DNA from: CAXBGS01 sp963975425
Lineage (GTDB): Bacteria > Planctomycetota > Planctomycetia > Pirellulales > Pirellulaceae
Direction: 5' to 3'
Assembly (NCBI GenBank): GCA_963975425.1
Contig: CAXBGS010000008.1
Coordinates: 124,001 to 188,000, forward strand
DNA: 64,000 nucleotides
Position numbers and translations under genes: made by a program
The notes under the pieces: generated by a model
Database searches by the model: none
Told to the model about the DNA's origin: nothing
The model's input: only the letters and a program-made list of their open reading frames with translations
Shown: positions 15,815-25,194 of the stretch, piece after piece
Layout: the number at the start of each line of letters is the position of its first letter
Position numbering within the stretch: position 1 is the stretch's first letter

Positions 15815-18070
15815 TTATTTCCGCCGACGTTTCTTTTTGTCACGCCGATCTTTTTTACGTTTCGTCTTGTACTGTGATTTAGATGGTGACTTCGATGACG
15901 GGGCGGGGCGGTCATTGCGTGAGGAGTGGTTCTTGATGATCTCAAAGAACAGCTGCCGTTCCTGCAAATCGACCTTGGCGACTTTCACCGTCACCTGATC
16001 GCCCAGCCTGAATCGATTTCCCTGCTTGAACCCAACGATCATTTGCCCGGTTCGTTCGAAACGGTATTTGTCGTTGGGCAGTGTCGTGATGGGGACGAAA
16101 CCGTCGACCGGCAACTGAATGCATCGCGCATGAATTCCATCGGCAAAGACTCGGCTGATGACCGCTTCCATCTGCTGGCCGATGTGCTTGCTTAGAAAGT
16201 GCAGCAATTTCAGTTGGATCAATTCTCGCTCGGCCTGTGCGGCGTTGCGTTCCATATCGCTGCAGTGATGACCCAGCGTTACCAGGGTGGGCAGCGAATC
16301 GTCCGGCGTCTTTTTCTTGTCCAATACGTTTTGAACCAGACGATGAACGGTCAAGTCGGGATACCGCCGAATCGGACTGGTAAAGTGGCAATAATGCTGC
16401 ATGTCTAACGCGTAATGCCCGTCACGCTGTGGCCCGTAAATGGCTTTGTTCATGCTCTTTAGCACGGCGAAGTTCACGGCATCTTCCAACGGTGTACCGG
16501 CCACTTGATCGAGCACCGATTGGATTTCGAATCGACTTTCGATACCACCGACTTGCAACCCCAGGTCTTTGACGAATGATGCAAGCTGGCGCAACTTGCG
16601 ACGTTCCGGCGGTGGATGAATTCGATGCAAGTAGTTCAATTCCATATCATCCAGCCAAGTCGCAACGGCTTGGTTGCCGGCCAACATGAACTCTTCGATG
16701 ATTTGGTGACTCTCGGTGTGCTCGACACGATAGGCACCTTTGACCTTACCGGACTTATCCAGATCCAGCTTGATGTCGGGCATATCCATCGAAAGCGAAC
16801 CTTCTTTGAATCGCTTCTTGCGAATCCGCATCGCCAGCGTGTGCATCCGAGTCAGCAGGTCGCAGACTTCTTCGCCCCACTTTTCGCGATACTCCTCTGG
16901 ACTGGCCAAGAACTGGTCGACCTGGCGATAGTTCAATCGCATGTCACTGTGAATCGCAGCGTTATGCACTTGGGTGTGGGTGATCGTCAAATCATCCATC
17001 ATTTCGATTTCGACCGTCTTGACCAATCGAATCCGCTCCGGCTGAAGACTAGCCAAGTGGTTGCTGATGATTTCGGGAATCATCGGCACGACACGATCGG
17101 GCAGATAGACACTGGTCGCGCGGCGTTGGGCTTCTTCATCCAGCGGGCTGCCGACTTTGACGAAATGGCTGACGTCGGCAATATGGACCCACAGCCGCCA
17201 GCGGTCCGATTCTCGCTGCAAAGAAATCGCGTCGTCAAAATCTCGAGCATCGAACGGGTCGATCGTGATCGTCAACAAGTTCGTCAAGTCTGTCCGGTCG
17301 TCCGGCACGGTGTCGTCTTGAAAAGCATCCGCCTGGGCGCGAGCGTCATTGAGAACCTTTTCGGGGAACTCATCTGGTAACGCATATTGCCGCATGATCG
17401 ATAGCGTATCGATCGCCGGGTTGGAACTGCTGCCGAGCCGTTCCAAGATCACCGCCTCGCCACCGGTACCGTCGTCCTCGGGATAGTCGACAATTTCAAC
17501 GAAGACTTTGTCGTCGTTTTCCAGCGGAATGCCGCGGACGTCGCCAACCGCAAGCGGTTTGTCGTACGGCGTTCCGTCTAAATACACCGCCGGATTACCG
17601 GACACCACTTTGAACGTGCCGGTGAACTGACGCCGCGCTCGTTCGAGAATTTTCACGACGACGGCTTCATTGCCGCCTTTGCGACTGGGCCGAATCTCGA
17701 CTTCGACCAAGTCACCCTCAAGGGCGCCCCCGGTCGCGCCGGGCGGAACGAACAAATCGTCCGGGATGTCGCCCACACCGGTTCCGCCGTTGGGTCGCAC
17801 GAAACCGAATCCGCCCCCCATCGCTCGTCGAAACGATCCGCGAACGGTGTCGCTGGGTCCGCCGACCATGCCGGGACTTAACACCAGGTGATTGGAACCG
17901 TAAAGCAAACGTCCCTCGAGCACGAGCTGCTTGATGACACGCCGCAATTCGCGGAATTCATCGGGGTCGAGCTTTAGCTGTGCGGCCAGTTGTTTTGGCT
18001 TGCCAGGCCGGTAATCGGCCGAGACGACCAACCGCATCACGCGGTCAGCCAATTCATTTGAAATATCCAT
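15815..18070 (-). CDS. rnr: Ribonuclease R (VacB family 3'-5' exoribonuclease)
   Basis: A 751-residue RNase R-like exonuclease that degrades structured RNA. Order: N-terminal winged-helix part (about 1-65), cold-shock domains (about 75-220), RNB catalytic domain with DPFDARDFDDA near residue 275 holding the catalytic aspartates, the HYCHFTSPIRRYPDL block near 560, an S1 domain (about 640-720) and a highly basic tail (KTKRKKDRRDKKKRRRK). The lysine-rich tail is normal for RNase R and helps unwind RNA. It is monocistronic here and divergent from the SPFH operon. Motifs and length fit the family well. Confidence 0.95.
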   Translation of the reverse strand: MDISNELADRVMRLVVSADYRPGKPKQLAAQLKLDPDEFRELRRVIKQLVLEGRLLYGSNHLVLSPGMVGGPSDTVRGSFRRAMGGGFGFVRPNGGTGVGDIPDDLFVPPGATGGALEGDLVEVEIRPSRKGGNEAVVVKILERARRQFTGTFKVVSGNPAVYLDGTPYDKPLAVGDVRGIPLENDDKVFVEIVDYPEDDGTGGEAVILERLGSSSNPAIDTLSIMRQYALPDEFPEKVLNDARAQADAFQDDTVPDDRTDLTNLLTITIDPFDARDFDDAISLQRESDRWRLWVHIADVSHFVKVGSPLDEEAQRRATSVYLPDRVVPMIPEIISNHLASLQPERIRLVKTVEIEMMDDLTITHTQVHNAAIHSDMRLNYRQVDQFLASPEEYREKWGEEVCDLLTRMHTLAMRIRKKRFKEGSLSMDMPDIKLDLDKSGKVKGAYRVEHTESHQIIEEFMLAGNQAVATWLDDMELNYLHRIHPPPERRKLRQLASFVKDLGLQVGGIESRFEIQSVLDQVAGTPLEDAVNFAVLKSMNKAIYGPQRDGHYALDMQHYCHFTSPIRRYPDLTVHRLVQNVLDKKKTPDDSLPTLVTLGHHCSDMERNAAQAERELIQLKLLHFLSKHIGQQMEAVISRVFADGIHARCIQLPVDGFVPITTLPNDKYRFERTGQMIVGFKQGNRFRLGDQVTVKVAKVDLQERQLFFEIIKNHSSRNDRPAPSSKSPSKSQYKTKRKKDRRDKKKRRRK

Positions 18071-18404
18071 AACCAGAAAAGATATCCGATCCCTATCAAA
18101 CCTGGGTATGACCGCATCGGCGGATTCCTATCAGGTTTGCGGCCGCGATCAAGCAAGATCGGGCATCAGTTGTCCCCAGCAGGGACCGTGAAAGAGAAGC
18201 GAATCGATCGGAAAGAGATTCGCAGAAGTTGCCTGTTTGACGTCACCCAGGGGCAAAGGGTTCACACTTATTCGCCCGATCGCGAGAAAACCGAGGGAAA
18301 ACCTGCCTGCATGGCGCCCCACAGTGCTAGGTTTCCAGGCCATCCTTGTATCGATCGCATGCAAAACCACGTTTTCCCGAGACCTTTCGCACCAAAATTC
18401 GCAA
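18071..18404. other. Divergent intergenic region between rnr and the SPFH operon
   Basis: Promoters for both directions should lie here. A perfect 8-bp inverted repeat, CAAACCTG (18097-18104) and CAGGTTTG (18132-18139), is close to the rnr start. No gene is supported; the open frame that precedes the SPFH start has no family similarity. Confidence 0.4.
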
Positions 18405-20252
18405 ATGAGTAACGAAATTCAACGGCCGATTTCGACGGAAGACGTTGCACGTCGGCTGAGGAAGGCCGGCAGAATCGGCGCAACCGTGTTTGTCGGATTT
18501 GTCGCACTGTGTGTCATTGCCGTCGTCGCCTACCTGTACTGCAGGGTCGAAGTCCCCAGTAAGACAATCGCCGTGTTGACCAAAAAGACGGGCAAAGAAC
18601 TCGCCAATGCACAGGAGATTTGCTCCGAAGCCGACTTTGGTGTTTACAAAGGCATCCAAGAAAAAGTGCTGACCGAAGGACGCTATTTCTATAATCCTTG
18701 GAAGTGGGATTGGGACGTCGTTCCACAAGTTGAAGTGCCTGAAAACCGACTGGGGGTTCGCATTCGACTGTACGGCGACGACCTTGGTTACGGCAATCTG
18801 ATCGCGTATGGCGAAAACGAAAAAGGCATCGCCGCCGACGTATTACGCCCCGGTCGCTACTCGATCAACGCGGTTGTTTATGAAGCGGGCGAGCAACCCC
18901 AGCCGTACCGCGATAACTATGTCGAACTGATCGAACTGCACAAACCCATTGTCGTACCGGCCGGATTCAAGGGTGTCGTCACGCTGCTGTCGGCACCGCC
19001 GGCCGACGACCCAAACCAATTGATTGTCGATACGGGCAAACGCGGCGTGCAAAAAGAGACCCTGAATCCGGGCGTCTATTACATCAACCCTTATGTCAAA
19101 CGCGTTTCTTTGGTGGATTGTCGCAGCCAACGATTCAACCTTAGTACCGGTGGCGAAATGGGTTTCCCCAGCCGCGACGGTTTCTGGGTCAAATTGGACG
19201 GCCGAATCGAATTTCGCGTCGACCCCGATCGAGCCGCAGAAGTCTTTGTTACCTACAACGATGGATTCAACGATCGGGGCCATGACGCCCGCGTGGAAGA
19301 AGAGATCATACAAAAAATCATTCTTCCCAACGCTCGCTCATTCTGTCGATTGCGCGGCAGCGACAACTCGGGTCGCGATTTCATTCTCGGCGAAAAACGC
19401 CTGCAGTTCCAAGAAGACTTTCAGAAAACGCTCGAAGCGACATGCCAAAGTCAAGGCATCGAAATCGTTCAAGCGCTAATCACACGCATCTCGCCGCCGC
19501 AACAAATCGCGTTGCCGGTTCGCGAACGTCAAATTGCGGTACAAGAATCCGAGCAATACCTCAAGCAAATCGAACAGCAGGCCAGCGAACAGCAACTAAA
19601 GATCGAACAAGAGCTGGTCACACGCAAACAGGTGTTGGTCGAAGTAGAGCGAGACGTGGTCAAACTAACGACCGAAGCGATGCGGCAACAAGAAGTCGCC
19701 GTGATCGAAGCGAATCAGCGAAAGAAAGTTGCCGAAGTCGAACTGCTCGCCGCGGGCGACCAGTCACAGGCCATCACCGCTCGCGGCAAGGCGGCAGCCG
19801 AGGTGATCGAGTTCGAGAACGAAGCGGAAGCGGCAGGCTGGAAAAAGTCGGTGGAAGCCTATGACGGCAGTGGTGACGAGTTTGCTCGCTGGGTCATGCT
19901 CAAGAAACTTGCCCCCAGCTATCGACAGATGATGATCAACACAGCCGACAGCCCGCTGATGGAGATATTCCAGCAGTACAGCATAAGCTCGGACAACACC
20001 GTGAACTCGGACAACGAAAGCGGATACGACACGGTCAGCACTCCGTCGGCATTCCGCAAAACGGCTCCAGAAGGTGCGGATCGATCAAAAGCTGATGCAG
20101 AGACGACCAACAACCGGAAACGATCGAGCAATCAGCGATCGAGCAATCAGCGATCGAGCAATCAGCAGGCGGGCGACTCGCCGATAAACGAAGAACCAGC
20201 GAAAACAAAACCAGCAAACAAGAGTGACGAAGAAGCGGGAGCGAACCAATGA
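18405..20252 (+). CDS. SPFH/band-7 family membrane protein (first of a pair)
   Basis: A 615-residue flotillin/prohibitin-like protein. One membrane helix lies at about residues 26-48, so it is anchored near the N-terminus. The extracytoplasmic or cytoplasmic body contains repeated beta modules ending in PGxYxxNP-like words (GRYFYNPW, PGRYSINA, PGVYYINPY), then the SPFH core and a long Glu/Gln-rich coiled coil (about 390-490; EQQASEQQLKIEQEL). The last 60 residues are low complexity with an RSSNQ repeat. The start at MSNEIQRPIS was chosen because the preceding in-frame stretch has no similarity. It overlaps the second SPFH gene by 4 bases; the two probably form a hetero-oligomer (inference). 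Confidence 0.86.
   Translation: MSNEIQRPISTEDVARRLRKAGRIGATVFVGFVALCVIAVVAYLYCRVEVPSKTIAVLTKKTGKELANAQEICSEADFGVYKGIQEKVLTEGRYFYNPWKWDWDVVPQVEVPENRLGVRIRLYGDDLGYGNLIAYGENEKGIAADVLRPGRYSINAVVYEAGEQPQPYRDNYVELIELHKPIVVPAGFKGVVTLLSAPPADDPNQLIVDTGKRGVQKETLNPGVYYINPYVKRVSLVDCRSQRFNLSTGGEMGFPSRDGFWVKLDGRIEFRVDPDRAAEVFVTYNDGFNDRGHDARVEEEIIQKIILPNARSFCRLRGSDNSGRDFILGEKRLQFQEDFQKTLEATCQSQGIEIVQALITRISPPQQIALPVRERQIAVQESEQYLKQIEQQASEQQLKIEQELVTRKQVLVEVERDVVKLTTEAMRQQEVAVIEANQRKKVAEVELLAAGDQSQAITARGKAAAEVIEFENEAEAAGWKKSVEAYDGSGDEFARWVMLKKLAPSYRQMMINTADSPLMEIFQQYSISSDNTVNSDNESGYDTVSTPSAFRKTAPEGADRSKADAETTNNRKRSSNQRSSNQRSSNQQAGDSPINEEPAKTKPANKSDEEAGANQ
20121..20165 (+). repeat. 15-bp tandem repeat inside the first SPFH gene, three copies
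   Basis: CGATCGAGCAATCAG is repeated three times in frame and encodes the repeated RSSNQ unit in the C-terminal tail. Copy number is probably variable between strains. Confidence 0.9.
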
Positions 20253-21838
20253 GCATCTCAAAAAACAAAACGCTGATCGGTCTCGGGTTTAGCCTGCTGT
20301 GGATCGCGATCGCCCTGTATGCGTGCTTCCTATGGTTCGTGTGCCGGGTATATGTGCCCGAGGGACACAGCTTGATGCTCCGGTACAAAGGCCCGTTCTT
20401 GACCTCGGCGCCACAGCCCGAACCGGGACGATTGGCTTACGAAGGCGAACTGGGCGTATTGGAACAAATGCGTGGCCCCGGGCGCCATTTCTATAATCCT
20501 ATTTATTGGCAGCGAGACATCGTTCCTGACATCGTGATCAATCCCGGCGAGATCGGCGTCGTCACATGCAAGGTCGGTATGGAGCTGCCGCCGGGTGAAT
20601 TCTTGGTCGACGGCGACCTGCAAGGCGAAAACCGCGCGACTCACAAGGGCACGTTGCGAAAAGTGTTTGGGCCGGGCCGCTATCGTGCGAACCCATACGC
20701 GTACGAGTTCAAGAAGGTTGGTCGCGAAGTCACCAAAATTGGCGAGCAAGAGAAAACGAGCGGTTGGGTGGAGATTTCAACCGGATACGTCGGCGTCGTC
20801 ACGATGCAAACCGACAATATCGAAACCGGCGTGAAAGCCGGGATTCAAGACAAGGTGATGCAACCGGGACTGTATCCGATCAATCCCAAAGAACAACAGA
20901 TTGATGTGATCAAGGTCGGCTATCGCGAAACAAGTATTCAAGTCCAAGAGCAACAACTCGCCAGCGGCGAAACCGCTCACGACGAACAGGGCGAACCGCT
21001 GGCAGTCGCCGAAACCGGCATCAACTTTCCCAGCAATGACGGCTTTGACATCCAGCTCGACTTTTCCGCGATCTGGGGTGTTATGCCCGAAGATGCTGCC
21101 GAGATCGTACGTATGTTCGGCAACATCGATGCGGTCGACTCAAAAGTCATTGAGCCCCAAAGCGAGAGCATCTGCCGCAACAATGGCTCGAAAATGGGCG
21201 CGGTCGAATTGCTGATCGGCGAATCACGCGAGACATTTCAGACCGCAGTCAGCGAAGAGTTCAAAGAAGTGTTGGCAGACAAGAACATCTCGTTGCTGTA
21301 CGGTTTGGTGCGACATATCTATATCCCGCAAGACGTCCGCATACCGATCCAGACGCGGTACGTCTCTGACGAATTGAAACTCACACGCGATCAAGAAACC
21401 AAGACGGCCCGAATCGAAGCCAATCTTCGTGAAGCAGAAAGCAAAGTGGATTTGGAAGCCGAACGTGTTCGCGTCGACACCGATCGACTGCGCGCCAGTG
21501 TCCTGGCCGAGGGTGAGAAGAAGGCAAAAGAAATTCAAGCCGGAACCGAGCAATTGGTCGCCGCAATCGATCGAGAAACCGCAGAACTTGACGCGCAAAA
21601 AACTGTCCTGCTCGGTCGGGCGGAATCGTCGGCAAGACAGATGGCGGCCGAAGCCACGGCGGATAAGTTTCGCCTGGCCGTTCAAGCATTCGGATCACCG
21701 TCGGCGTACAACAAGTGGGAATTCGCCGAACAATTGCCCAGCGACTTGGACCTGAAACTCTTCTATGCCGGTGAAGGAACGATGTGGACCGACCTGAAAA
21801 ACATCACGCCGACAATCCCCCTAAAGCCGGCGAGATAA
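20249..21838 (+). CDS. SPFH/band-7 family membrane protein (second of a pair)
   Basis: A 529-residue paralogue of the upstream SPFH protein. The N-terminal helix is at about residues 9-32, followed by VYVPEGHSLMLRYKG. As in its partner there are three beta modules with PGRHFYNP, PGRYRANP and PGLYPINP, then the SPFH core (NDGFDIQLDFSAIWG region) and a coiled coil rich in Glu/Ala (about 385-470). It ends without the low-complexity tail. ATG overlaps the partner's stop (ATGA). SPFH proteins form large membrane-bound rings or cages that organise membrane domains or control proteases; which one applies here is not known. Confidence 0.87.
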   Translation: MSISKNKTLIGLGFSLLWIAIALYACFLWFVCRVYVPEGHSLMLRYKGPFLTSAPQPEPGRLAYEGELGVLEQMRGPGRHFYNPIYWQRDIVPDIVINPGEIGVVTCKVGMELPPGEFLVDGDLQGENRATHKGTLRKVFGPGRYRANPYAYEFKKVGREVTKIGEQEKTSGWVEISTGYVGVVTMQTDNIETGVKAGIQDKVMQPGLYPINPKEQQIDVIKVGYRETSIQVQEQQLASGETAHDEQGEPLAVAETGINFPSNDGFDIQLDFSAIWGVMPEDAAEIVRMFGNIDAVDSKVIEPQSESICRNNGSKMGAVELLIGESRETFQTAVSEEFKEVLADKNISLLYGLVRHIYIPQDVRIPIQTRYVSDELKLTRDQETKTARIEANLREAESKVDLEAERVRVDTDRLRASVLAEGEKKAKEIQAGTEQLVAAIDRETAELDAQKTVLLGRAESSARQMAAEATADKFRLAVQAFGSPSAYNKWEFAEQLPSDLDLKLFYAGEGTMWTDLKNITPTIPLKPAR

Positions 21839-21913
21839 AGTACCGAAATACGACACACTGAAGAACTGGCACACTGAAGATCTGGCGTGCACGTGGTGAG
21901 AACGCGAGACGAA

Positions 21914-23803
21914 TCAGTATCCCGAATTGGGATACCACTTGCTGTATGTATTGTCGCCCAAACGGCGCATCGAAAACCGACGAACCGTTGGATATCCGTG
22001 CTTCTGCCAGTACGCCAACAACTCCGAGTGCCCCATGTAGACAAACAGATCGAAGTTGTTGCCCGAATACCGGGTGGGCGTTCCGGAAGTGGGACCATGG
22101 CCTTCAACGACCGGATCCCAGACGGCAATTCCATCGGCACCATCCTTCCAATAACCAAGCAATCTCGCGACATGCTCGGCACTGGATCCCGTACGGACGG
22201 ATAAGACCAGCGGATAGACGCCCACGTCGCTGCCTTTGACCAATCGGTTGTAGTAGTGCATATCTGGCATGGCGGCGCCTCCACCGGGAGCCCGCACAAA
22301 ATGCGCGTTCACCGCGATCACAAGATCATCCACCCACTGTTCTTCCACCCACCGACGCACGTCGAAACCGAATCGTCGGTTGCCTTCCTCATTGGAAAAA
22401 GTGCCAGCCGATATCTCATAACGTTTCCCGCCGCGCTGGACAGCCACTTCATCTAACATCGTTCGCACTTCGTTCATCAGTTGATCGATGATTCGTGCCC
22501 GCATCTGATAGATTCGCGGATCTTCTTCGTCCAAATCGAGAGGATCCTCATCGTAAACCGCTTTGAATTCTTTGCGGAATGCCGGCTCAAACAGGACCAT
22601 CGGCATGCCGCGGGTAAAGATAAAACCAACCCCATCAGGGTCCACCATTTCGACCGCCTCTTTCAACAACGCCACGACATGCTGCCGAACCTCCGGCACC
22701 GCGTAGCTCATATACATGGTCCGCTTGCCTTCATAATCAACGCAGCGCCACTCTGGGTGATCGTCGTAGAACTTGCTGGCGAAAATTTCCTCAAAGGGAT
22801 AACCGGCTGCCCACGCCCCCGGCCTCATGATGACATGGAATTCGCGACCTTGTTCTTTCGCCGCATCGCGGGCCACTTGCAGCGGGTTGATATCGTTCGC
22901 TAACAGCCAGCGAATTGATTCCGCGTGGTCTTTGCGAAGCGGCAGGTGATAATCAAGCACACCGTCAAACCGCAGCGTGCCTATTTTGGAAGGATAATAG
23001 ACTTGGTCTGCGCCGATTTCGAACCACCACTTTCCGGCATCGGATGTCTCCATTCCGCGGAACGCCTCTTTCAAGTCCGCTGCCGAACGCGGCTGATAGG
23101 GCCAGATCCAGCTGCCACCATCGAAGGTAAAGATTGATGTCTTGAACCGCGATTCCCGCCGATCTTTTTGCCAGAGGGTCACTTCGTTTTTCGTCAGCGG
23201 CACCAATCGAATGTAAGTCACGGTCGCGGGCAAGTTATGCATCGGGGCAATAATGACACGATCGGTCGCCTGCAAGTCGTAAACGTCAAGGAACTGTTCT
23301 TGAATCACATCTCGACGAGGTTTCACCAGCGGCAACTCGGTCGCCATCCGGCGATAACTAGGGTCGCCGGAAATTTTAACTCTGACGCCGTTCTTGCTCG
23401 CCTTGGTGATCCCGCCCGACGTGGTAGAAATGCCGATGTACACGGCATGCCATCCTTGTTTGTTCACCGAGACTTCCACCGCGGGCGGTTCGGTGTTCAT
23501 GTAAACCGACAGCGCATTGCCTTTGAAGCTATCGGTTTCAAAGGGCAACACCTTCCATTTGCCGGGTTCGCGGCGCCCGGTCGTCAAAGCCGAACTTGGG
23601 GACGCCTGGGTCAAATCGGTAATCAATTCAGACTCGTCCACACGCGACCACTGCCGTGAATCATCCGGCAGCCACTGGGGGTTGATCGCCCGAGAAAAGC
23701 CAAAGTTTGATTCCGCCCCGTGCATGGCCGAAACCATCAGGCCGAGCGAGATAACCAACGCGAAACAGTGGATCCGTTGAGACTCATTTACACAAACTTT
23801 CAT
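21914..23803 (-). CDS. Exported glycoside-hydrolase-like TIM-barrel protein
   Basis: A 629-residue protein with an N-terminal signal peptide (about residues 1-28, ending near MHGAES). The first ~200 residues look like beta-sandwich; from about 210 on the sequence resembles glycosyl-hydrolase-like (GHL10/GH-type) barrels: HPEWRCVDYEGKR, then PEVRQHVVALLKEAVE and the strand DPDGVGFIFTRG, and later YEISAGTF and DLVIAVNAHF. Catalytic residues cannot be fixed by eye. The start overlaps the DUF1552 stop (ATGA), so it is the third gene of a coupled operon with DUF1592 and DUF1552 proteins. A role in breakdown of a glycan or related polymer is inferred. Confidence 0.72.
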   Translation of the reverse strand: MKVCVNESQRIHCFALVISLGLMVSAMHGAESNFGFSRAINPQWLPDDSRQWSRVDESELITDLTQASPSSALTTGRREPGKWKVLPFETDSFKGNALSVYMNTEPPAVEVSVNKQGWHAVYIGISTTSGGITKASKNGVRVKISGDPSYRRMATELPLVKPRRDVIQEQFLDVYDLQATDRVIIAPMHNLPATVTYIRLVPLTKNEVTLWQKDRRESRFKTSIFTFDGGSWIWPYQPRSAADLKEAFRGMETSDAGKWWFEIGADQVYYPSKIGTLRFDGVLDYHLPLRKDHAESIRWLLANDINPLQVARDAAKEQGREFHVIMRPGAWAAGYPFEEIFASKFYDDHPEWRCVDYEGKRTMYMSYAVPEVRQHVVALLKEAVEMVDPDGVGFIFTRGMPMVLFEPAFRKEFKAVYDEDPLDLDEEDPRIYQMRARIIDQLMNEVRTMLDEVAVQRGGKRYEISAGTFSNEEGNRRFGFDVRRWVEEQWVDDLVIAVNAHFVRAPGGGAAMPDMHYYNRLVKGSDVGVYPLVLSVRTGSSAEHVARLLGYWKDGADGIAVWDPVVEGHGPTSGTPTRYSGNNFDLFVYMGHSELLAYWQKHGYPTVRRFSMRRLGDNTYSKWYPNSGY

Positions 23804-25194
23804 GATTCGATTTCGTCTCGACGGCCAATTTCTGTTAATTGCTTCGTTGCGATCCCGATGGGTCGGTCCAATGGAATTCCGGCACACACCAGCAATGTTG
23901 ATAGCAGGTCACCCTGGTTCCCTTTGGTGTCGGGCAGGAAACGCCCCGTCTCGATCGAACCGCCACCCCGACCCGCGATGATGAATGGCAGGTTCTCGCG
24001 TGTATGCTTGTCGCCGTTTTCGAGACCGGATCCCCACATCATGATGCAATTGTCCAGCAGCGATCCGTCTCCCTCCCGCAGACCGTGCATCTTTTTCACC
24101 ATATAGGCGAATTGTTCGATATTGAACTCAGTGATCTTTGCGACCTTTTGAACTTTCTCAGGATTGTTGCGGTGATGGGTTTGCGAATGATGTTGATCGT
24201 TGAAACCAAGTTCGGGATAGGAGACTCCATTCGGTGTCGAGCCGATATAGGTGCAAACACGGGTCGTATCGGTTTGAAAGGCCAACACGTTGAGATCGCA
24301 CATGACTTTCATGTACTCACTGCGTTTGTCACCCTCGGGAATCTTGATTTCAATCGGCGGAGAATCGGAATCGTCACGTCGACTAGATCGGACGCCTGCA
24401 TTCGCCAACGCCGCCTCTTGCTGACGCGTCTCGATAGCGGCGATGCGCCGTTCCACCGAACGGACACTGTCAAGGTATTCGTCAAGTTTGCGTTGATCCG
24501 TTGCCGGCAATCTCTTTCGCAAGTCTCGTGCGCCGCCCAAAACGATATCTAACATGCTCCGGTCGAGCGCACCGATCTGCTTCGATTGATGCCCCTGATC
24601 CTTGTTGTTGAACAATCGATTTAGCACGTTCCGCGGATTGATCTCGGCGGGGACGGCTTGAGTGGGCGAGCGAAAACTGCAGTGCGAATAATAGGCTTCG
24701 TTAAGTCCTTCCTGGTTTTCTTTCCACGTCTGGGGCATTGTGGCCAATTCGAGAGACGACAAGGGAGTGAAGGCACCTACGTAGTTGGCCGCAATCTGAT
24801 CCGCCGAGATCGCGATGTTAATTTCATTTCGCCTTTCCGGGTCCGGCAGCGTCGCCGTCAGCCAAGTCGATAGCTCAAGCGCATGCGGCGCGGCGTTTAA
24901 AGGCCCAATGGGAACCCCCGAGATTCCTTTCATCAACAAACACTCACTGAGCACGGGCTGCAGCGGACGCAGTGACGGTGGAGGCGACGTAAGAAAGCTT
25001 GCCGCGTCGGCAGGCCAAAACTGATCCATGATCACGCCATGCGGCATGTACATGAACCCAAGTCGAATCGGCGGTTTGTATGCCTTGTCGATGGCCGTGT
25101 CAGCCCATCCCATGACATCCAGCAGTGGCAGGGCAAGCGCCGCGCCCGTACCTTTAAGGCACGCACGTCGATCAATTCGCATCTGTTTACTCAT
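23800..25194 (-). CDS. DUF1552 protein with Tat signal
   Basis: A 464-residue exported protein of the planctomycete DUF1552 family. The N-terminus RIDRRACLKGTGAALALPLLD is a twin-arginine signal (parts RRACLKG and ALALPLLD). Family words such as GFMYMPHGV, LMKGISG, the ERRIAAIE helix and the C-terminal HRENLPFIIAGRGGG-like part are present. DUF1552 genes are nearly always next to DUF1592-type cytochrome-like genes, as here; the joint function is unknown, although an oxidative surface system is often suspected. Start at ATG 25194 is supported by GAGAGG eight bases upstream and overlaps the DUF1592 gene end by 8 bases. Confidence 0.9.
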   Translation of the reverse strand: MSKQMRIDRRACLKGTGAALALPLLDVMGWADTAIDKAYKPPIRLGFMYMPHGVIMDQFWPADAASFLTSPPPSLRPLQPVLSECLLMKGISGVPIGPLNAAPHALELSTWLTATLPDPERRNEINIAISADQIAANYVGAFTPLSSLELATMPQTWKENQEGLNEAYYSHCSFRSPTQAVPAEINPRNVLNRLFNNKDQGHQSKQIGALDRSMLDIVLGGARDLRKRLPATDQRKLDEYLDSVRSVERRIAAIETRQQEAALANAGVRSSRRDDSDSPPIEIKIPEGDKRSEYMKVMCDLNVLAFQTDTTRVCTYIGSTPNGVSYPELGFNDQHHSQTHHRNNPEKVQKVAKITEFNIEQFAYMVKKMHGLREGDGSLLDNCIMMWGSGLENGDKHTRENLPFIIAGRGGGSIETGRFLPDTKGNQGDLLSTLLVCAGIPLDRPIGIATKQLTEIGRRDEIES

